A stretch of 64,000 nt of DNA, from the NCBI GenBank assembly GCA_017534595.1, contig JAFXVY010000058.1, forward strand, positions 1-64,000. The letters are read 5' to 3'. The notes below the pieces were generated by a model. The model saw only the letters and a list, made by a program, of their open reading frames with translations. It had not been told where the DNA came from and searched no databases. How positions within the stretch are numbered: position 1 is the first letter of the stretch; each line of letters begins with the position of its first letter. Positions 26,843 to 36,311 of the stretch are shown here, in pieces. The DNA comes from Ruminococcus sp. (GTDB lineage: Bacteria; Bacillota; Clostridia; Oscillospirales; Ruminococcaceae). The translations under genes and the position numbers were made by a program.

Positions 26843-27286
26843 TCAGGAGCAGTCACATTCGCCTTCATTCAAATTCTGTCCGCAAACATAACATAAGCCC
26901 CTGCAGTCCTCCCTGCAAAGTATCTTCGTAGGCAGCTGTAACAACGAATCTGAAATAGCAAGTTCATTCAGATCAAGGGTATTGTCCTCAACGATGATAT
27001 GCTCATCGTTGCTGCTCTGCCCTCTCATACATATATGAGAGAAATCGAAGCTGTACCCGCGATCGAATTCGGCAAGACATCTGTCACAGCTGTGAGAAAG
27101 GGTAAACGAGCAGTTCATATCGACCATAACTATCCCTGCGCGGTTATAGGCCTGTCCCTTAACTGCGAGCGGCGATGCAAAATCCACGCTGAAAACACGC
27201 TCCTTGAGCTCATCGGGAGAGATCTCGAAATCAAAATCCTTATGCTCGCCGATATTGTCAAAAAGCTGTTTCATTTCAAGGAGCAT
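26843..27286 (-). CDS. DUF177 (YceD-like) protein, rRNA accumulation factor family
   Basis: The 147-aa protein belongs to the DUF177/YceD family, nearly always encoded before rpmF and linked in other bacteria to 23S rRNA accumulation. The family cysteine motif CDRCLAEF is near residue 68, and a C-terminal pair of motifs (CREDCRGLC, CGQNLNEGECDC) probably binds zinc. GAGGTG precedes the ATG at 27286. It has its own promoter and is transcribed with rpmF. Confidence 0.9.
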   Translation of the reverse strand: MLLEMKQLFDNIGEHKDFDFEISPDELKERVFSVDFASPLAVKGQAYNRAGIVMVDMNCSFTLSHSCDRCLAEFDRGYSFDFSHICMRGQSSNDEHIIVEDNTLDLNELAISDSLLQLPTKILCREDCRGLCYVCGQNLNEGECDCS

Positions 27287-27313
27287 AGCAACACCTCAAA
27301 TATCACAAATTTC

Positions 27314-27342
27314 ATTATAACTCGGAAATTCGGATTTGTCAA
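27314..27342 (-). promoter_or_regulatory. Promoter of the DUF177-rpmF operon
   Basis: Minus strand: perfect TTGACA (27337-27342), 17-nt spacer, perfect TATAAT (27314-27319), about 28 nt before the start codon. Confidence 0.85.
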
Positions 27343-27359
27343 TAGTTTTCCAAAAAGAA

Positions 27360-27764
27360 TTACTTGATAAATGCCCTTACCTTTGCGGGGAGCTCATCAA
27401 CGTCAGCCGAAACGGTAAGCACGATCTTGATGTCCTTGGCGAGCATGGCAAGCTTTTCGATCATTACGCCGAGAGCCTCATAATCTCTGCCGCCGATCTT
27501 GAGGATACCGTCAACATAGACCTCCTGGATATCATAGTTGCCGGCAAGCATACCCGCAACGAAGCCGTAAAAGGCGTCAAAACTGCTGATACCGTACTCT
27601 TCCGCATCAACGAGTCTTACCTTGTGAGGGATATCATAGGTAAGCTTCATGCCTCTCTCGATGCAGACAACATTTCCCTTGCAGGTGTTAACAGCTTCCT
27701 TGATGGAATCGACTAAGATCTTAGTCTTGCCTGTTCCCTTTTTTCCGGGTATCAAATTGATCAT
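27360..27764 (-). CDS. Small P-loop NTPase-like protein, unknown function (134 aa)
   Basis: The protein opens with a clear Walker A motif (GKKGTGKTK, residues 7-15). A possible Walker B strand is EVYVDGILKIGG near residue 80, and a later strand is KIVLTVSAD near 112. This is half the size of a normal P-loop ATPase domain but may form a minimal fold. I do not recognise a named family. It sits between pgi and the DUF177 gene with AGGAG before its ATG. The function is open. Confidence 0.7.
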   Translation of the reverse strand: MINLIPGKKGTGKTKILVDSIKEAVNTCKGNVVCIERGMKLTYDIPHKVRLVDAEEYGISSFDAFYGFVAGMLAGNYDIQEVYVDGILKIGGRDYEALGVMIEKLAMLAKDIKIVLTVSADVDELPAKVRAFIK

Positions 27765-27802
27765 GGTTCATTCTCCTATTCCGTCCTGTGGACCTATATT
27801 TC

Positions 27803-27838
27803 AGAATGCTCGGGCGGAGCATTCCTGATTCCTTATAT
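27803..27838. other. Inverted repeat between pgi and the small P-loop gene
   Basis: TCAGAATGCTC and its near-complement (one bulged base) surround a GGGCG loop. No T-run follows on the minus strand, so it is not a classic terminator for pgi. It may stabilise or process the transcript. Confidence 0.3.
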
Positions 27839-27843
27839 ATTTT

Positions 27844-29178
27844 TTATCTCCCGAGCTTAGCCTCAAGCTCAGCCTTTCTCGACTCATAACCGGGCTTGCC
27901 GAGCAGAGCGAACATATTCTTCTTGTAGCTCTCAACGCCGGGCTGATCGAAGGGATTAACTCCGAGCATATAGCCGGAGATAGCGCAGGCCTTCTCGAAG
28001 AAGTAGATGAGCTCGCCGAGGTTCTCCTCATCGAGAGCATCAACCTCAAGGATGATATTGGGTACGCCGCCCTCGGTATGAGCAAGCACGGTACCCTCAA
28101 ACGCTCTCCTGTTTACAACAGACATATTCTGGTTGGTCAGGAAGTTGAGGCCGTCGAGGTTCTCGGCGTCGTTCTCAAGGAAGATATCCTGCTTGGGAGT
28201 CTTGAAGTCAACTACTGTCTCGAACATGATGCGCGAGCCGTCCTGCACGAACTGACCGAGCGAGTGCAGATCGGTGGAGAAGGTAGCGGATGCCGGGAAA
28301 ATACCCTTCTGATCCTTGCCCTCGCTCTCGCCGAAGAGCTGCTTCCACCACTCGTTCATCATAGTGAAGCTCGGGTCGTAGGTAATGAGCATCTCAACGC
28401 TCTTGCCTTTTCTGTAAAGGATGTTCCTGAGTGCAGCATACTTGTAGCAGTCGTTGCCGTCGTCCTCGGAATACTTCTCTCTGCCGGTCTGAGCGCCCTT
28501 CATGAGCTTGTCGATATCGCAGCCTGCGCAGGCGATAGGCAGCAGGCCGACTGCGGTGAGCACGGAAAATCTTCCGCCGACGTCATCGGGAACGACGAAA
28601 GTCTCGTAGCCCTCGGCATCGGAAAGCTCCTTGAGAGTGCCCTTGGCCTTATCGGTGGTAGCAAAGATACGGGTCTTGGCCTCTTCCTTGCCGTACTTGT
28701 CCTCAAGCAGCTTCTTGAAGATCCTGAAAGCGAGCGCGGGCTCAGTGGTAGTACCGGACTTGGATATGATGTTTACACAGATATCCTTGCCCTCGCAGAT
28801 AGAGAGCACTTCCGAAAGATATGTAGAGCTGATGTTGTTGCCTACGAAGTAGATGTCGGGAGTGTCCTTCTTGAGATTGTTGTAGAAGGGGCTCTTGAGC
28901 ATTTCGATAGCGGCTCTTGCTCCGAGATAGGAACCGCCGATACCGATAACGATAAGAACGTCAGCCTTCTGCTTGATGCGCTCGGCAGCAGCCTTGATGC
29001 GCGCAAACTCTTCCTTGTCATAGTTTACGGGCAAATCTACCCAGCCGAGGAAGTCGCTTCCGAGACCGTTTCTTTCGGACAGAGTCCGGTGCGCAGCGGA
29101 AACAGCAGAAGCGATGCCTGCGAGCTCATGCTCGCGAACGAATGTTGCCAGATGATTGGTATTCAGTTTTACAGCCAC
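27844..29178 (-). CDS. pgi: Glucose-6-phosphate isomerase
   Basis: Interconverts glucose-6-phosphate and fructose-6-phosphate. The 444-aa short bacterial form has [13 protein letters not shown] near residue 80, [15 protein letters not shown] near 140, and the catalytic region [15 protein letters not shown] near 200, plus [14 protein letters not shown] at the C-terminus. The start is GTG, with AAAGGA 11 nt upstream. The upstream promoter is strong. Together with phosphofructokinase at 58538 it forms part of glycolysis. Confidence 0.97.
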   Translation of the reverse strand: MAVKLNTNHLATFVREHELAGIASAVSAAHRTLSERNGLGSDFLGWVDLPVNYDKEEFARIKAAAERIKQKADVLIVIGIGGSYLGARAAIEMLKSPFYNNLKKDTPDIYFVGNNISSTYLSEVLSICEGKDICVNIISKSGTTTEPALAFRIFKKLLEDKYGKEEAKTRIFATTDKAKGTLKELSDAEGYETFVVPDDVGGRFSVLTAVGLLPIACAGCDIDKLMKGAQTGREKYSEDDGNDCYKYAALRNILYRKGKSVEMLITYDPSFTMMNEWWKQLFGESEGKDQKGIFPASATFSTDLHSLGQFVQDGSRIMFETVVDFKTPKQDIFLENDAENLDGLNFLTNQNMSVVNRRAFEGTVLAHTEGGVPNIILEVDALDEENLGELIYFFEKACAISGYMLGVNPFDQPGVESYKKNMFALLGKPGYESRKAELEAKLGR

Positions 29179-29213
29179 AGTGATTCATTTCCTTTCCATA
29201 ATAACTACAATAA

Positions 29214-29242
29214 ATTATACTATATTTCCTTAGATATTTCAA
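29214..29242 (-). promoter_or_regulatory. Promoter of pgi
   Basis: Minus strand: TTGAAA (29237-29242), a 17-nt spacer ending in ATATAG, and TATAAT (29214-29219). Confidence 0.8.
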
Positions 29243-29292
29243 GTGCTTTATTTGGCTAACCGAACTTTTAAACATTTTTCACAAATTTCAAA

Positions 29293-30498
29293 TCAAATAT
29301 TCAGCAGGTTGAACAAAACCCTTTTGAATGAAAATCCGAAATCTGTTTCCGGTATTTCCTCGCCGGTAACGATCTCGGCAGAGGAAATTTCTTTGTCTCC
29401 TGAGAGAAAGCGAACTGTCCCGACTCTCATACCTGCTTTGACCGGTGCCTCGGTCTCGGATATGAGCTCGTATTCGCAGGTCACGGATCTGTAGGTCCCG
29501 CGAGGGATGATGACCTGTCTTAGCCTGCGGACCTCAACACTGCATTCATATTTCTGCCCATGAGTCACCGCGATACTGTCCGGCAAATCCTCCGGCAGCT
29601 CGGGAGTATAGAGCTCATTCTCCGCCGCTGCCCTGTCGAAAACAGCCTTGCAACGGGCGATAAGTGCATCCTCGTTTTCGGCGCCGAGAATAACAAGGCA
29701 CAGCGTCATATCAGCTTTTTCGGCACATAACGCTGCACAGTAACCGCTTTCCTCGGTATAGCAGACCTTGAAGCCTCTTGTGCCCGGATAGGAGCGTATA
29801 AGCTCATTCCTGCTCACGAGCTCTGCCCTGCCGCCTCTGACGTAGGCAAGTCTCTGCGAAAAATACGGTATCAAGCTGTCACACTTTACAAGCTCGCAGC
29901 ACAGCAGAGCCATATCTTCTGCGCTTACAGCATTTTTACTTGACAGCCCTGCACAATCGTCAAAGCGCGTGTTTTTCATCCCGAGCCTTGATGCTTCGGA
30001 GTTCATAAGCGCTGAGAACTCCTCTGCGCTGCCGCTTATATGCTCGGCAAGAGCAACAGCTGCATCGTTGGCGTTGCCGACAGTTATCGACAGCAGCAGC
30101 TCCTCGACGGATATCTTTTCTCCGATACCGAGCCAGATCTGTGAGCCCTGCTGGTCAAAAGCGTTCTTTGAAGCGGTCACGGTCTCGTTCGGCGTAAGCT
30201 CGCCGCTTTCAAGCTTTTCCGCAGCGATCAGCGCTGTCATGAGCTTTGTGAGCTGCCCTACAGGGATAGCTGCTTCGGCGTTCTTTGAAGCTATCAGCGT
30301 TCCGCTTGAGCATTCGTATAATGCCGCTGCCCTGCACTCCCCGAAATCATAGGGTACAGTTTCCGCCTCGGCTGAGACGGATGCAGCCGCCGGCCCGGTG
30401 ATGCCGTCCGCTTCGGTGGGGACAGCAAAGTCCGCTCCGAGCAGTATGACAGCCGCCGTAAGCACAAATGAAAGTACTGCCTTGAAAATACCATTCAT
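29293..30498 (-). CDS. DacF-like D-alanyl-D-alanine carboxypeptidase homologue with degenerate active site
   Basis: The fold is that of the S11 (PBP5/DacF) family. It has an N-terminal hydrophobic segment (residues 5-24), a peptidase domain at about 50-285, and a C-terminal PBP5_C-like beta domain with a final amphipathic stretch (FSFKRVLFNLLNI). The three catalytic motifs are altered. SxxK reads QLTK (82-85), SxN reads NAN (142-144), and KTG reads KVC (244-246). The catalytic serine is therefore missing, and I infer a non-enzymatic, perhaps peptidoglycan-binding or regulatory, role. Family features around the site (NDAAVALAEHISGS, ALMNSEASRLGM) are well kept, so this is not simple decay. It has a good ribosome site (GGGAGG). 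Confidence 0.85.
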   Translation of the reverse strand: MNGIFKAVLSFVLTAAVILLGADFAVPTEADGITGPAAASVSAEAETVPYDFGECRAAALYECSSGTLIASKNAEAAIPVGQLTKLMTALIAAEKLESGELTPNETVTASKNAFDQQGSQIWLGIGEKISVEELLLSITVGNANDAAVALAEHISGSAEEFSALMNSEASRLGMKNTRFDDCAGLSSKNAVSAEDMALLCCELVKCDSLIPYFSQRLAYVRGGRAELVSRNELIRSYPGTRGFKVCYTEESGYCAALCAEKADMTLCLVILGAENEDALIARCKAVFDRAAAENELYTPELPEDLPDSIAVTHGQKYECSVEVRRLRQVIIPRGTYRSVTCEYELISETEAPVKAGMRVGTVRFLSGDKEISSAEIVTGEEIPETDFGFSFKRVLFNLLNI

Positions 30499-30553
30499 GA
30501 TAAGACCTCCCGAAAAGCTGTTTTATAAAGCTTATTCGGCAAGTCCCGGGAAT

Positions 30554-30562
30554 ATTATAGCA
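30554..30562 (-). promoter_or_regulatory. Extended -10 promoter of the DacF-like gene
   Basis: Minus strand TGCTATAAT, immediately after the U-tract of the HPr-like gene's terminator. No good -35 is present, but the TG at the -10 box can compensate. Confidence 0.45.
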
Positions 30563-30563
30563 T

Positions 30564-30594
30564 AAAAAAGGCGGCCCGAGATGAGCCGCCTTTT
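30564..30594 (-). terminator. Terminator of the HPr-like gene
   Basis: Read leftward, AAAAGGCGGC pairs with GCCGCCTTTT around a short loop, continuing into a run of six T. Confidence 0.85.
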
Positions 30595-30603
30595 GGGGTC
30601 ACA

Positions 30604-30834
30604 TTACTTTACGATGAACTTCTCGATCTGGCCGAAGAACTTGTCAGCGTTCTCGGTGTGAGCGGTAAGCTCGATGGGGTTGGAGAGATCGAGGCTGAAT
30701 ATGCCCATGATAGACTTTGCATCTACTGCATATCTTCCCGAAGAAAGGTCAACATCGTAATCGCACTGAGATACGAGGTTAACGAACTCCTTAACGTCTG
30801 CGATCGCACCAAGCATGATCTTTGTCTTTTTCAT
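30604..30834 (-). CDS. HPr-like phosphocarrier-family protein lacking the catalytic histidine
   Basis: The 76-aa protein has the HPr fold signature around the regulatory serine (DAKSIMGIFSLDL, residues 38-50, equivalent to Ser46 of HPr). The N-terminal GLHARPA motif that carries the phosphorylated His15 is absent: the equivalent stretch reads GAIADVKEF, and the only histidine is at residue 59. It therefore cannot be a normal PTS phosphocarrier. It resembles Crh, the Bacillus regulator that keeps Ser46 but not His15. AAGGAGG is 9 nt before this ATG; a longer frame open to 31002 has no support. Confidence 0.85.
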   Translation of the reverse strand: MKKTKIMLGAIADVKEFVNLVSQCDYDVDLSSGRYAVDAKSIMGIFSLDLSNPIELTAHTENADKFFGQIEKFIVK

Positions 30835-30961
30835 AAGCTTGTTCCTCCTTTTGAGTCTTGGATCTTTTCTCATACAAAATACTTTCCGAGGGCGGGCGCC
30901 TGCGGTGATCCCGACTGCTGCCGGAGTCTGCGGACGGCGTATTTCCGCTCTCTTGAGTACC

Positions 30962-30989
30962 ATTATAGCCATACTTTCAAAAATGTCAA
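30962..30989 (-). promoter_or_regulatory. Promoter of the HPr-like gene
   Basis: Minus strand: perfect TTGACA (30984-30989), 16-nt spacer and perfect TATAAT (30962-30967). The leader to the start codon is about 120 nt. Confidence 0.85.
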
Positions 30990-30996
30990 GAGATAA

Positions 30997-31025
30997 TTGC
31001 AAAAAAAAATAAAATATAGTATAAT
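30997..31025 (+). promoter_or_regulatory. Promoter of mtaB, divergent from the HPr-like gene
   Basis: TTGCAA (30997-31002), a 17-nt spacer ending in ATATAG, and TATAAT (31020-31025). The -35 boxes of this and the minus-strand promoter are only 7 nt apart. A second, weaker candidate is TTCACA (31082-31087) with TATAAG (31104-31109). Confidence 0.65.
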
Positions 31026-31129
31026 ATTCAATAGTAATAAAATCCCAGGTTGATATTTGGTAGTATTACACAATAATCTCGTTCACAATTTGTGCACAAT
31101 AAATATAAGCAAAGTATCGGAGTGAAGAA

Positions 31130-32446
31130 ATGAAAGTATATTACTACACCTTCGGCTGCAAGGTGAACCAGTATGAAACAGAGAATATCCGTGAGAAAAT
31201 GGAAGCTCTCGGATATGAGACCGTCCCCTCCCATGCCGGGGCGGATATATGTATCGTCAACAGCTGCACTGTGACCTCCGAGGCGGACAAGAAATGCCGT
31301 CAGCTGCTGCACCGTATAAAAAAGGAAGCTCCGCGCTGCATTCTTGTCTGTATGGGCTGTATGACTCAGGCTCACGCCGGGATCGCCGCGAAGCTGCCGG
31401 AGTGTGACATTATCATCGGAACGGACGACCGCAGCCGCCTCCCCGAGCTGATAGAAATGTTTATAAACAGCGGTGAGCGTATAGTTTGCGTCGGCGGGCT
31501 GGATGCTGTCAGGGATATAGAGCCTATGTGCAATCATTCCGCCGACGGCAAGACCCGGGCATACATAAAGATACAGGACGGCTGCGATATGCGATGCTCC
31601 TACTGCATAATCCCCAAAGCCAGAGGACACATAAGGTCTAAGAGCCTTGAGGATATCCGGCTCGAAGCCGCTTCCCTGCTTGATTCCGGTCACAGGGAGC
31701 TTATCCTGACGGGGATCAACCTCTGCTGCTACGGCCGCGAGAACGGAGGCAGGCTGCGCCTGACCGATGCAGTTGAGACGGTATGCTCGATTGAAGGCGA
31801 TTTCCGGGTGAGGCTGAGTTCTCTTGAACCGGAGCTTATCTCCGATGAGGATATCTCCCGGCTCGCGGCCTGCAAAAAGCTGTGCCCGCAGTTCCACCTG
31901 TCACTTCAAAGCGGCTGTGACCGCACTCTCAAGGCTATGCAGCGCCGCTATACGACCGAACAGTATGCTCTGCTCTGTGAAAAGCTTCGGGCGGCCTTCG
32001 GAGGCTGCGCGATAACAACGGATATAATGGTCGGGTTCCCCGGCGAGACCGAGAGCGACCACATCGTGAGCATGACCTTTGCCGAGCGTATCGGCTTTGC
32101 GGAGGCGCATATCTTCCCATATTCTACGAGGCCGGGGACTCCCGCTGCCGGAATGGGCGGGCAGATCGACGGTTTGACCAAGCGCCGCCGCGCCGCAGAG
32201 ATGTCCGAGGTCTGTCAGAGGACGATGAAAGCTTATCTGAGCTCTGCTGTGGGAAGTGTACGGCGGGTCCTGTTTGAAAAGGAGACCTCTCCCGAGTATC
32301 ATCAGGGACATACGGACGACTATATTCTTGTAAAGGTCCCGCGTTTTACAGAAGATTCTGTGCGAAGACGCTTCGCCGATGTCAGGATAGTTTCGGCGGA
32401 GGACGGCTTCTGTATAGGCGAAACAGTATCCGAAGATATTAACTAA
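31130..32446 (+). CDS. mtaB: tRNA t6A37 methylthiotransferase MtaB
   Basis: Radical SAM enzyme that adds a methylthio group to N6-threonylcarbamoyladenosine at tRNA position 37. The 438-aa protein has the three domains of the family. The N-terminal UPF0004 domain has cysteines in FGCKVNQYE, NSCTV and CMGCMTQ. The radical SAM core has CDMRCSYCIIP near residue 151 (CxxxCxxC). A C-terminal TRAM-like region follows. Motif spacing and the CKVNQYE head fit MtaB rather than MiaB or RimO. It stands alone, with purL next under a separate promoter. Confidence 0.92.
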   Translation: MKVYYYTFGCKVNQYETENIREKMEALGYETVPSHAGADICIVNSCTVTSEADKKCRQLLHRIKKEAPRCILVCMGCMTQAHAGIAAKLPECDIIIGTDDRSRLPELIEMFINSGERIVCVGGLDAVRDIEPMCNHSADGKTRAYIKIQDGCDMRCSYCIIPKARGHIRSKSLEDIRLEAASLLDSGHRELILTGINLCCYGRENGGRLRLTDAVETVCSIEGDFRVRLSSLEPELISDEDISRLAACKKLCPQFHLSLQSGCDRTLKAMQRRYTTEQYALLCEKLRAAFGGCAITTDIMVGFPGETESDHIVSMTFAERIGFAEAHIFPYSTRPGTPAAGMGGQIDGLTKRRRAAEMSEVCQRTMKAYLSSAVGSVRRVLFEKETSPEYHQGHTDDYILVKVPRFTEDSVRRRFADVRIVSAEDGFCIGETVSEDIN

Positions 32447-32488
32447 ACTTAAATTTTCCGAATATTTTGTATATTTGCCCGCGTTTTA

Positions 32489-32518
32489 TTGACAGCGAGC
32501 CACAAAATGTAGTATAAT
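32489..32518 (+). promoter_or_regulatory. Promoter of purL
   Basis: Perfect TTGACA (32489-32494), 18-nt spacer and perfect TATAAT (32513-32518). The leader of about 45 nt is too short for a purine riboswitch, and I see none. Confidence 0.8.
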
Positions 32519-32566
32519 TAAAGATGTTAAAACAGCCATGCCAAAAGCATATAAGGAGTTGTTGTT

Positions 32567-35500
32567 ATGTCAGTATTCAGGATCTATGTTGAAAAGAAGC
32601 CCGAGTTCGCTGTTGAAGCAAGTTCTCTGATGGCGGACATTAAGTCTGCACTCGGTATCGAAGGACTTCGCAGCCTCAGAGTCATAAACCGCTATGACGC
32701 TGAGGGCCTGTCCGCCGAGGATTTCAAGCTTGCTACCCCCGTAGTTTTTTCCGAGCCCGCAGTTGATGTGACCTATGACTGTCTCCCCGAGCTCAAGGAC
32801 GATGAGTTCATCTTCGCAGTTGAGTATCTGCCCGGTCAGTTCGATCAGAGAGCGGATTCCTGTGCGCAGTGTATCTCCCTGCTCACCGGCGGCAAGAGGC
32901 CTGTCGTAAGATCGGCAAGGATATTCATTGTCGGCGGCAGCCTTACCGGCGACGATCTCGACGAGCTCAAGAAATACATGATAAACCCTGTCGAGTCCCG
33001 CGAGGCCAAGCTCGACCTTTTCGATACCCTTGATGTTAAATACGACATTCCGACAACAGTTGATACCGTTGACGGCTTTATCTACTCCACCGAAGACGAT
33101 CTCAAGGCTATGATCAGCGAGCTCGGTCTTGCCATGGATCTTGACGATATCAAGTTCTGTCAGGCTTATTTCAGGGACAAGGAAAAGCGCAACCCGACCA
33201 TTACCGAGATCAGGATGATCGACACCTACTGGTCGGATCACTGCCGCCATACCACCTTCCTCACCACGATAGATGACGTAGATATCGAAGCTGACTATAT
33301 CCACGATACATACATGAGCTATGTCGATGCAAGAGCCGAGGTCTATGCCGGCAGGACGGACAAGCCTGTCACCCTTATGGATCTTGCCGTTATCGGCGCC
33401 AAGAAGCTCAAGAGAGACGGTCTGCTCAAGGATCTTGACGAGAGTGAGGAGATCAATGCTTGCTCGGTAAGGATCAAGGTCGATGTTGACGGTCAGGATG
33501 AAGACTGGCTGCTGATGTTCAAGAACGAGACCCATAACCACCCCACCGAGATCGAGCCCTTCGGCGGTGCCGCTACCTGCCTCGGCGGAGCTATACGCGA
33601 CCCGCTCTCCGGGCGTTCCTATGTATATCAGGCTATGAGAGTCACCGGTGCGGGCAATCCGCTGGTACCGGTAGAGGATACTATCGCCGGCAAGCTGCCT
33701 CAGAGAAAGATCGTTGTCGGTGCGGCAAACGGCTATTCGAGCTACGGCAACCAGATCGGTCTTGCTACCGGTCAGGTAACGGAGATCTATCATCCCGGTT
33801 ATGTTGCGAAGCGTCTTGAGATCGGTGCCGTTGTGGGCGCTGCTCCCGCTTCAAACGTAAGGCGCGAGAGACCCCAGGCCGGAGACGTTGTCATCCTGCT
33901 GGGCGGCAGGACAGGGCGCGACGGCTGCGGCGGCGCTACCGGTTCCTCCAAGTCCCATACACTGCACTCTCTCGAGAGCTGCGGCGCAGAGGTGCAGAAG
34001 GGTAACGCTCCCGAGGAAAGAAAGCTTCAGAGGCTGTTCAGAAATCCTGAGGTCACCAAGATGATCAAGCGCTGCAACGACTTCGGCGCCGGCGGCGTTT
34101 CGGTCGCTATCGGTGAGTTGACAGACGGCCTTATCATCGACCTCAACGCAGTACCCAAGAAGTATGACGGCCTTGACGGCACAGAGCTTGCTATCTCCGA
34201 GTCTCAGGAGAGAATGGCTGTGGTCATCGCCAATACCGATGTTGAGAAGTTCATGGCAGAGGCCTCCAAGGAAAACCTCGAGGCTACCCTCGTAGCTACC
34301 GTCGTTGACGATCCGAGGCTCAAGATGGTCTGGAACGGCAGAACGATAGTTGATCTCTCCCGTGAGTTCCTTAACTCCAACGGTGCCGAGAAGCATACAA
34401 AGGTGAAGGTCGATACACCTATATTTGCCGATAAGGACAACACCGAGATCTCTCCCGAGCGCTGGGAGGCTATGATACAGAACCTCAACATCTGCTCGCA
34501 GAAGGGTCTTGTGGAGCGTTTCGACTCGACTATCGGTGCCGGAACGGTGCTGATGCCCTACGGCGGCAAGTATCAGAACACACCCACTCAGGCTATGGCA
34601 GCCAAGATCCCCGTGCTCAAGGGCGATACAAAGACCGTTTCCATGATGGCCTGGGGCTTTGATCCGTTCCTTTCGTCCATAAGCCCCTACCACGGCGCTA
34701 TGAGCGCTGTGGTTGAGTCGATCTCCAAGCTCGTGGCTTCCGGCGGAACATTTGAGAACTGCTGGCTGACCTTCCAGGAGTATTTCGAGAGGACTCAGAA
34801 CGTTCCCTCCCGCTGGGGCAAGCCCTTTGCTGCTCTGCTCGGTGCCTTTAAGGCTCAGATGGAGCTCGGCTGCGGCTCGATCGGCGGTAAGGACTCCATG
34901 AGCGGTACCTTTGAGGAGATAGACGTTCCCCCGACGCTTGTATCCTTTGCGGTATCCACCTCCAAGATCGACAGGATCGTATCTCAGGAATTCAAGAACA
35001 CAAACGCTACCGTTATTTATATCAAGCCGGAGTATGACAGCAACAATCTTGTGAACTTCGAGTCTCTCAAGAATGTGTTCAGGACAGTTGAGAAGCTCAT
35101 CGCGGACGGCAAGGTATCCGCCTGCTGGTCTGTGGCATACGGCGGCATCTCCGAGGCTGTTGCAAAGATGGCATTCGGAAACAAGATCGGCTTCCGCTTC
35201 ACCGAGGAGCTTACGGCCAAGGAGCTGTTCCGCGCCTGCTACGGTTCGTTCGTTATCGAGCTGGCCAAGGGCATCAATACCGAAAACCTCGGTCTTCCCG
35301 CTGACAGCTACAAGATGCTCGGCGTAACGACATTTGAGTACACGATAGCTGCTCCCGGCTATACCGTTGAACTCGAGAAGCTCGAAAAGCTCTGGGAGGA
35401 CAAGCTCGAGCCCGTATATCCCGCAAAGATCAAGGCCGAGACCGCTAAGCCCAACAAGTACACCTATTCGGTAGAGACCAGAAAGACTCCCGCGATCAAG

Positions 35501-36303
35501 GTCGCCAAGCCCAAGGTGCTCATCCCCGTATTTCCCGGCACGAACTGCGAGTACGATACCGCCCGCGCCTTTGAAAAGGCAGGCGCCGAGGCTGAGATAT
35601 TCGTTGTCCGCAATCTCAATGCCCAGATGATCTCCGAGTCCGTTGCCGAAATGGAGAAGAAGATCAAGCAGTCGCAGATCGTTATGCTGCCCGGCGGTTT
35701 CTCCGGCGGTGACGAGCCCGACGGCTCCGGCAAGTTCATCGTTTCGTTCCTCAGAAACCCGAAGCTCACAGATGCTATACATGACCTGCTCCGGAACCGC
35801 GACGGTCTTATGCTCGGTATCTGCAACGGCTTCCAGGCGCTCGTAAAGCTGGGACTTGTGCCCTACGGCGAGATCGTTGATATGCGTCCCGACTCCCCGA
35901 CCCTGACCTTCAACACCATCCACCGTCACCAGTCGAAGATGGTTTATACACGCATAGCGTCTAACAAGTCTCCCTGGCTTGCAAGCAGTAATGTCGGAGA
36001 TATCCATTCTATCGCGATATCCCACGGTGAGGGCAGATTCGTTGCCACTGCCAAGGAGCTCGAGCTGCTTACCCGCAACGGTCAGATCGCTACACAGTAC
36101 GTTGATTTGACGGCGAGCCCACGCTTGATATCCACTGCAACCCCAACACCTCTATCGAGGCTATCGAGGGTATCACCTCTCCCGACGGAAGAGTATTCGG
36201 TAAGATGGGCCATTCGGAGCGTAAGGGCGAAGGCGTATGCCTCAATGTGCCAGGCGAGAAGGATCAGCAGATCTTTGAAAACGGCGTAAAATACTTCAAG
36301 TGA
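32567..36303 (+). CDS. purL: Phosphoribosylformylglycinamidine synthase PurL, large single-chain form, with 3' frameshift
   Basis: Fourth step of purine synthesis: FGAR to FGAM with glutamine and ATP. The single-chain form of about 1240 aa has an N-terminal PurS-like domain, a linker (DTYWSDHCRHTTF near residue 221), tandem synthase domains (NETHNHPTEIEPFGGAAT) and a C-terminal glutaminase domain with nucleophile Cys in LGICNGFQ and His-Glu in SHGEGRF. Near 36107 the frame is broken. After QYVD the reading frame gives an unrelated tail ending at 36289. Adding one base restores family-like sequence (DGEPTLDIHCNPN..., GKMGHSERKGEG, ending GVKYFK) to a TGA at 36301-36303. All catalytic residues lie before the break. 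Either a sequencing error or a genuine mutation explains it; I give the restored end. Confidence 0.88.
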
Positions 36304-36311
36304 TAACTTTT

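Noticed and set aside
27287..27359. Gap between the P-loop gene and the DUF177 gene as a possible small RNA
   Set aside because: The gap is fully explained by the DUF177-rpmF promoter and short leader.
30835..31002. Longer N-terminus for the HPr-like protein (start at 31002)
   Set aside because: The -10 box of the promoter would fall inside that coding region, and a strong AAGGAGG site precedes the internal ATG.
31028..31897. 289-aa open frame on the minus strand
   Set aside because: It is fully antisense to mtaB, whose radical SAM motifs are unambiguous; this frame has no family features.
33851..36025. 724-aa open frame on the minus strand across purL
   Set aside because: It is antisense to clear PurL motifs and arises from codon bias in purL.
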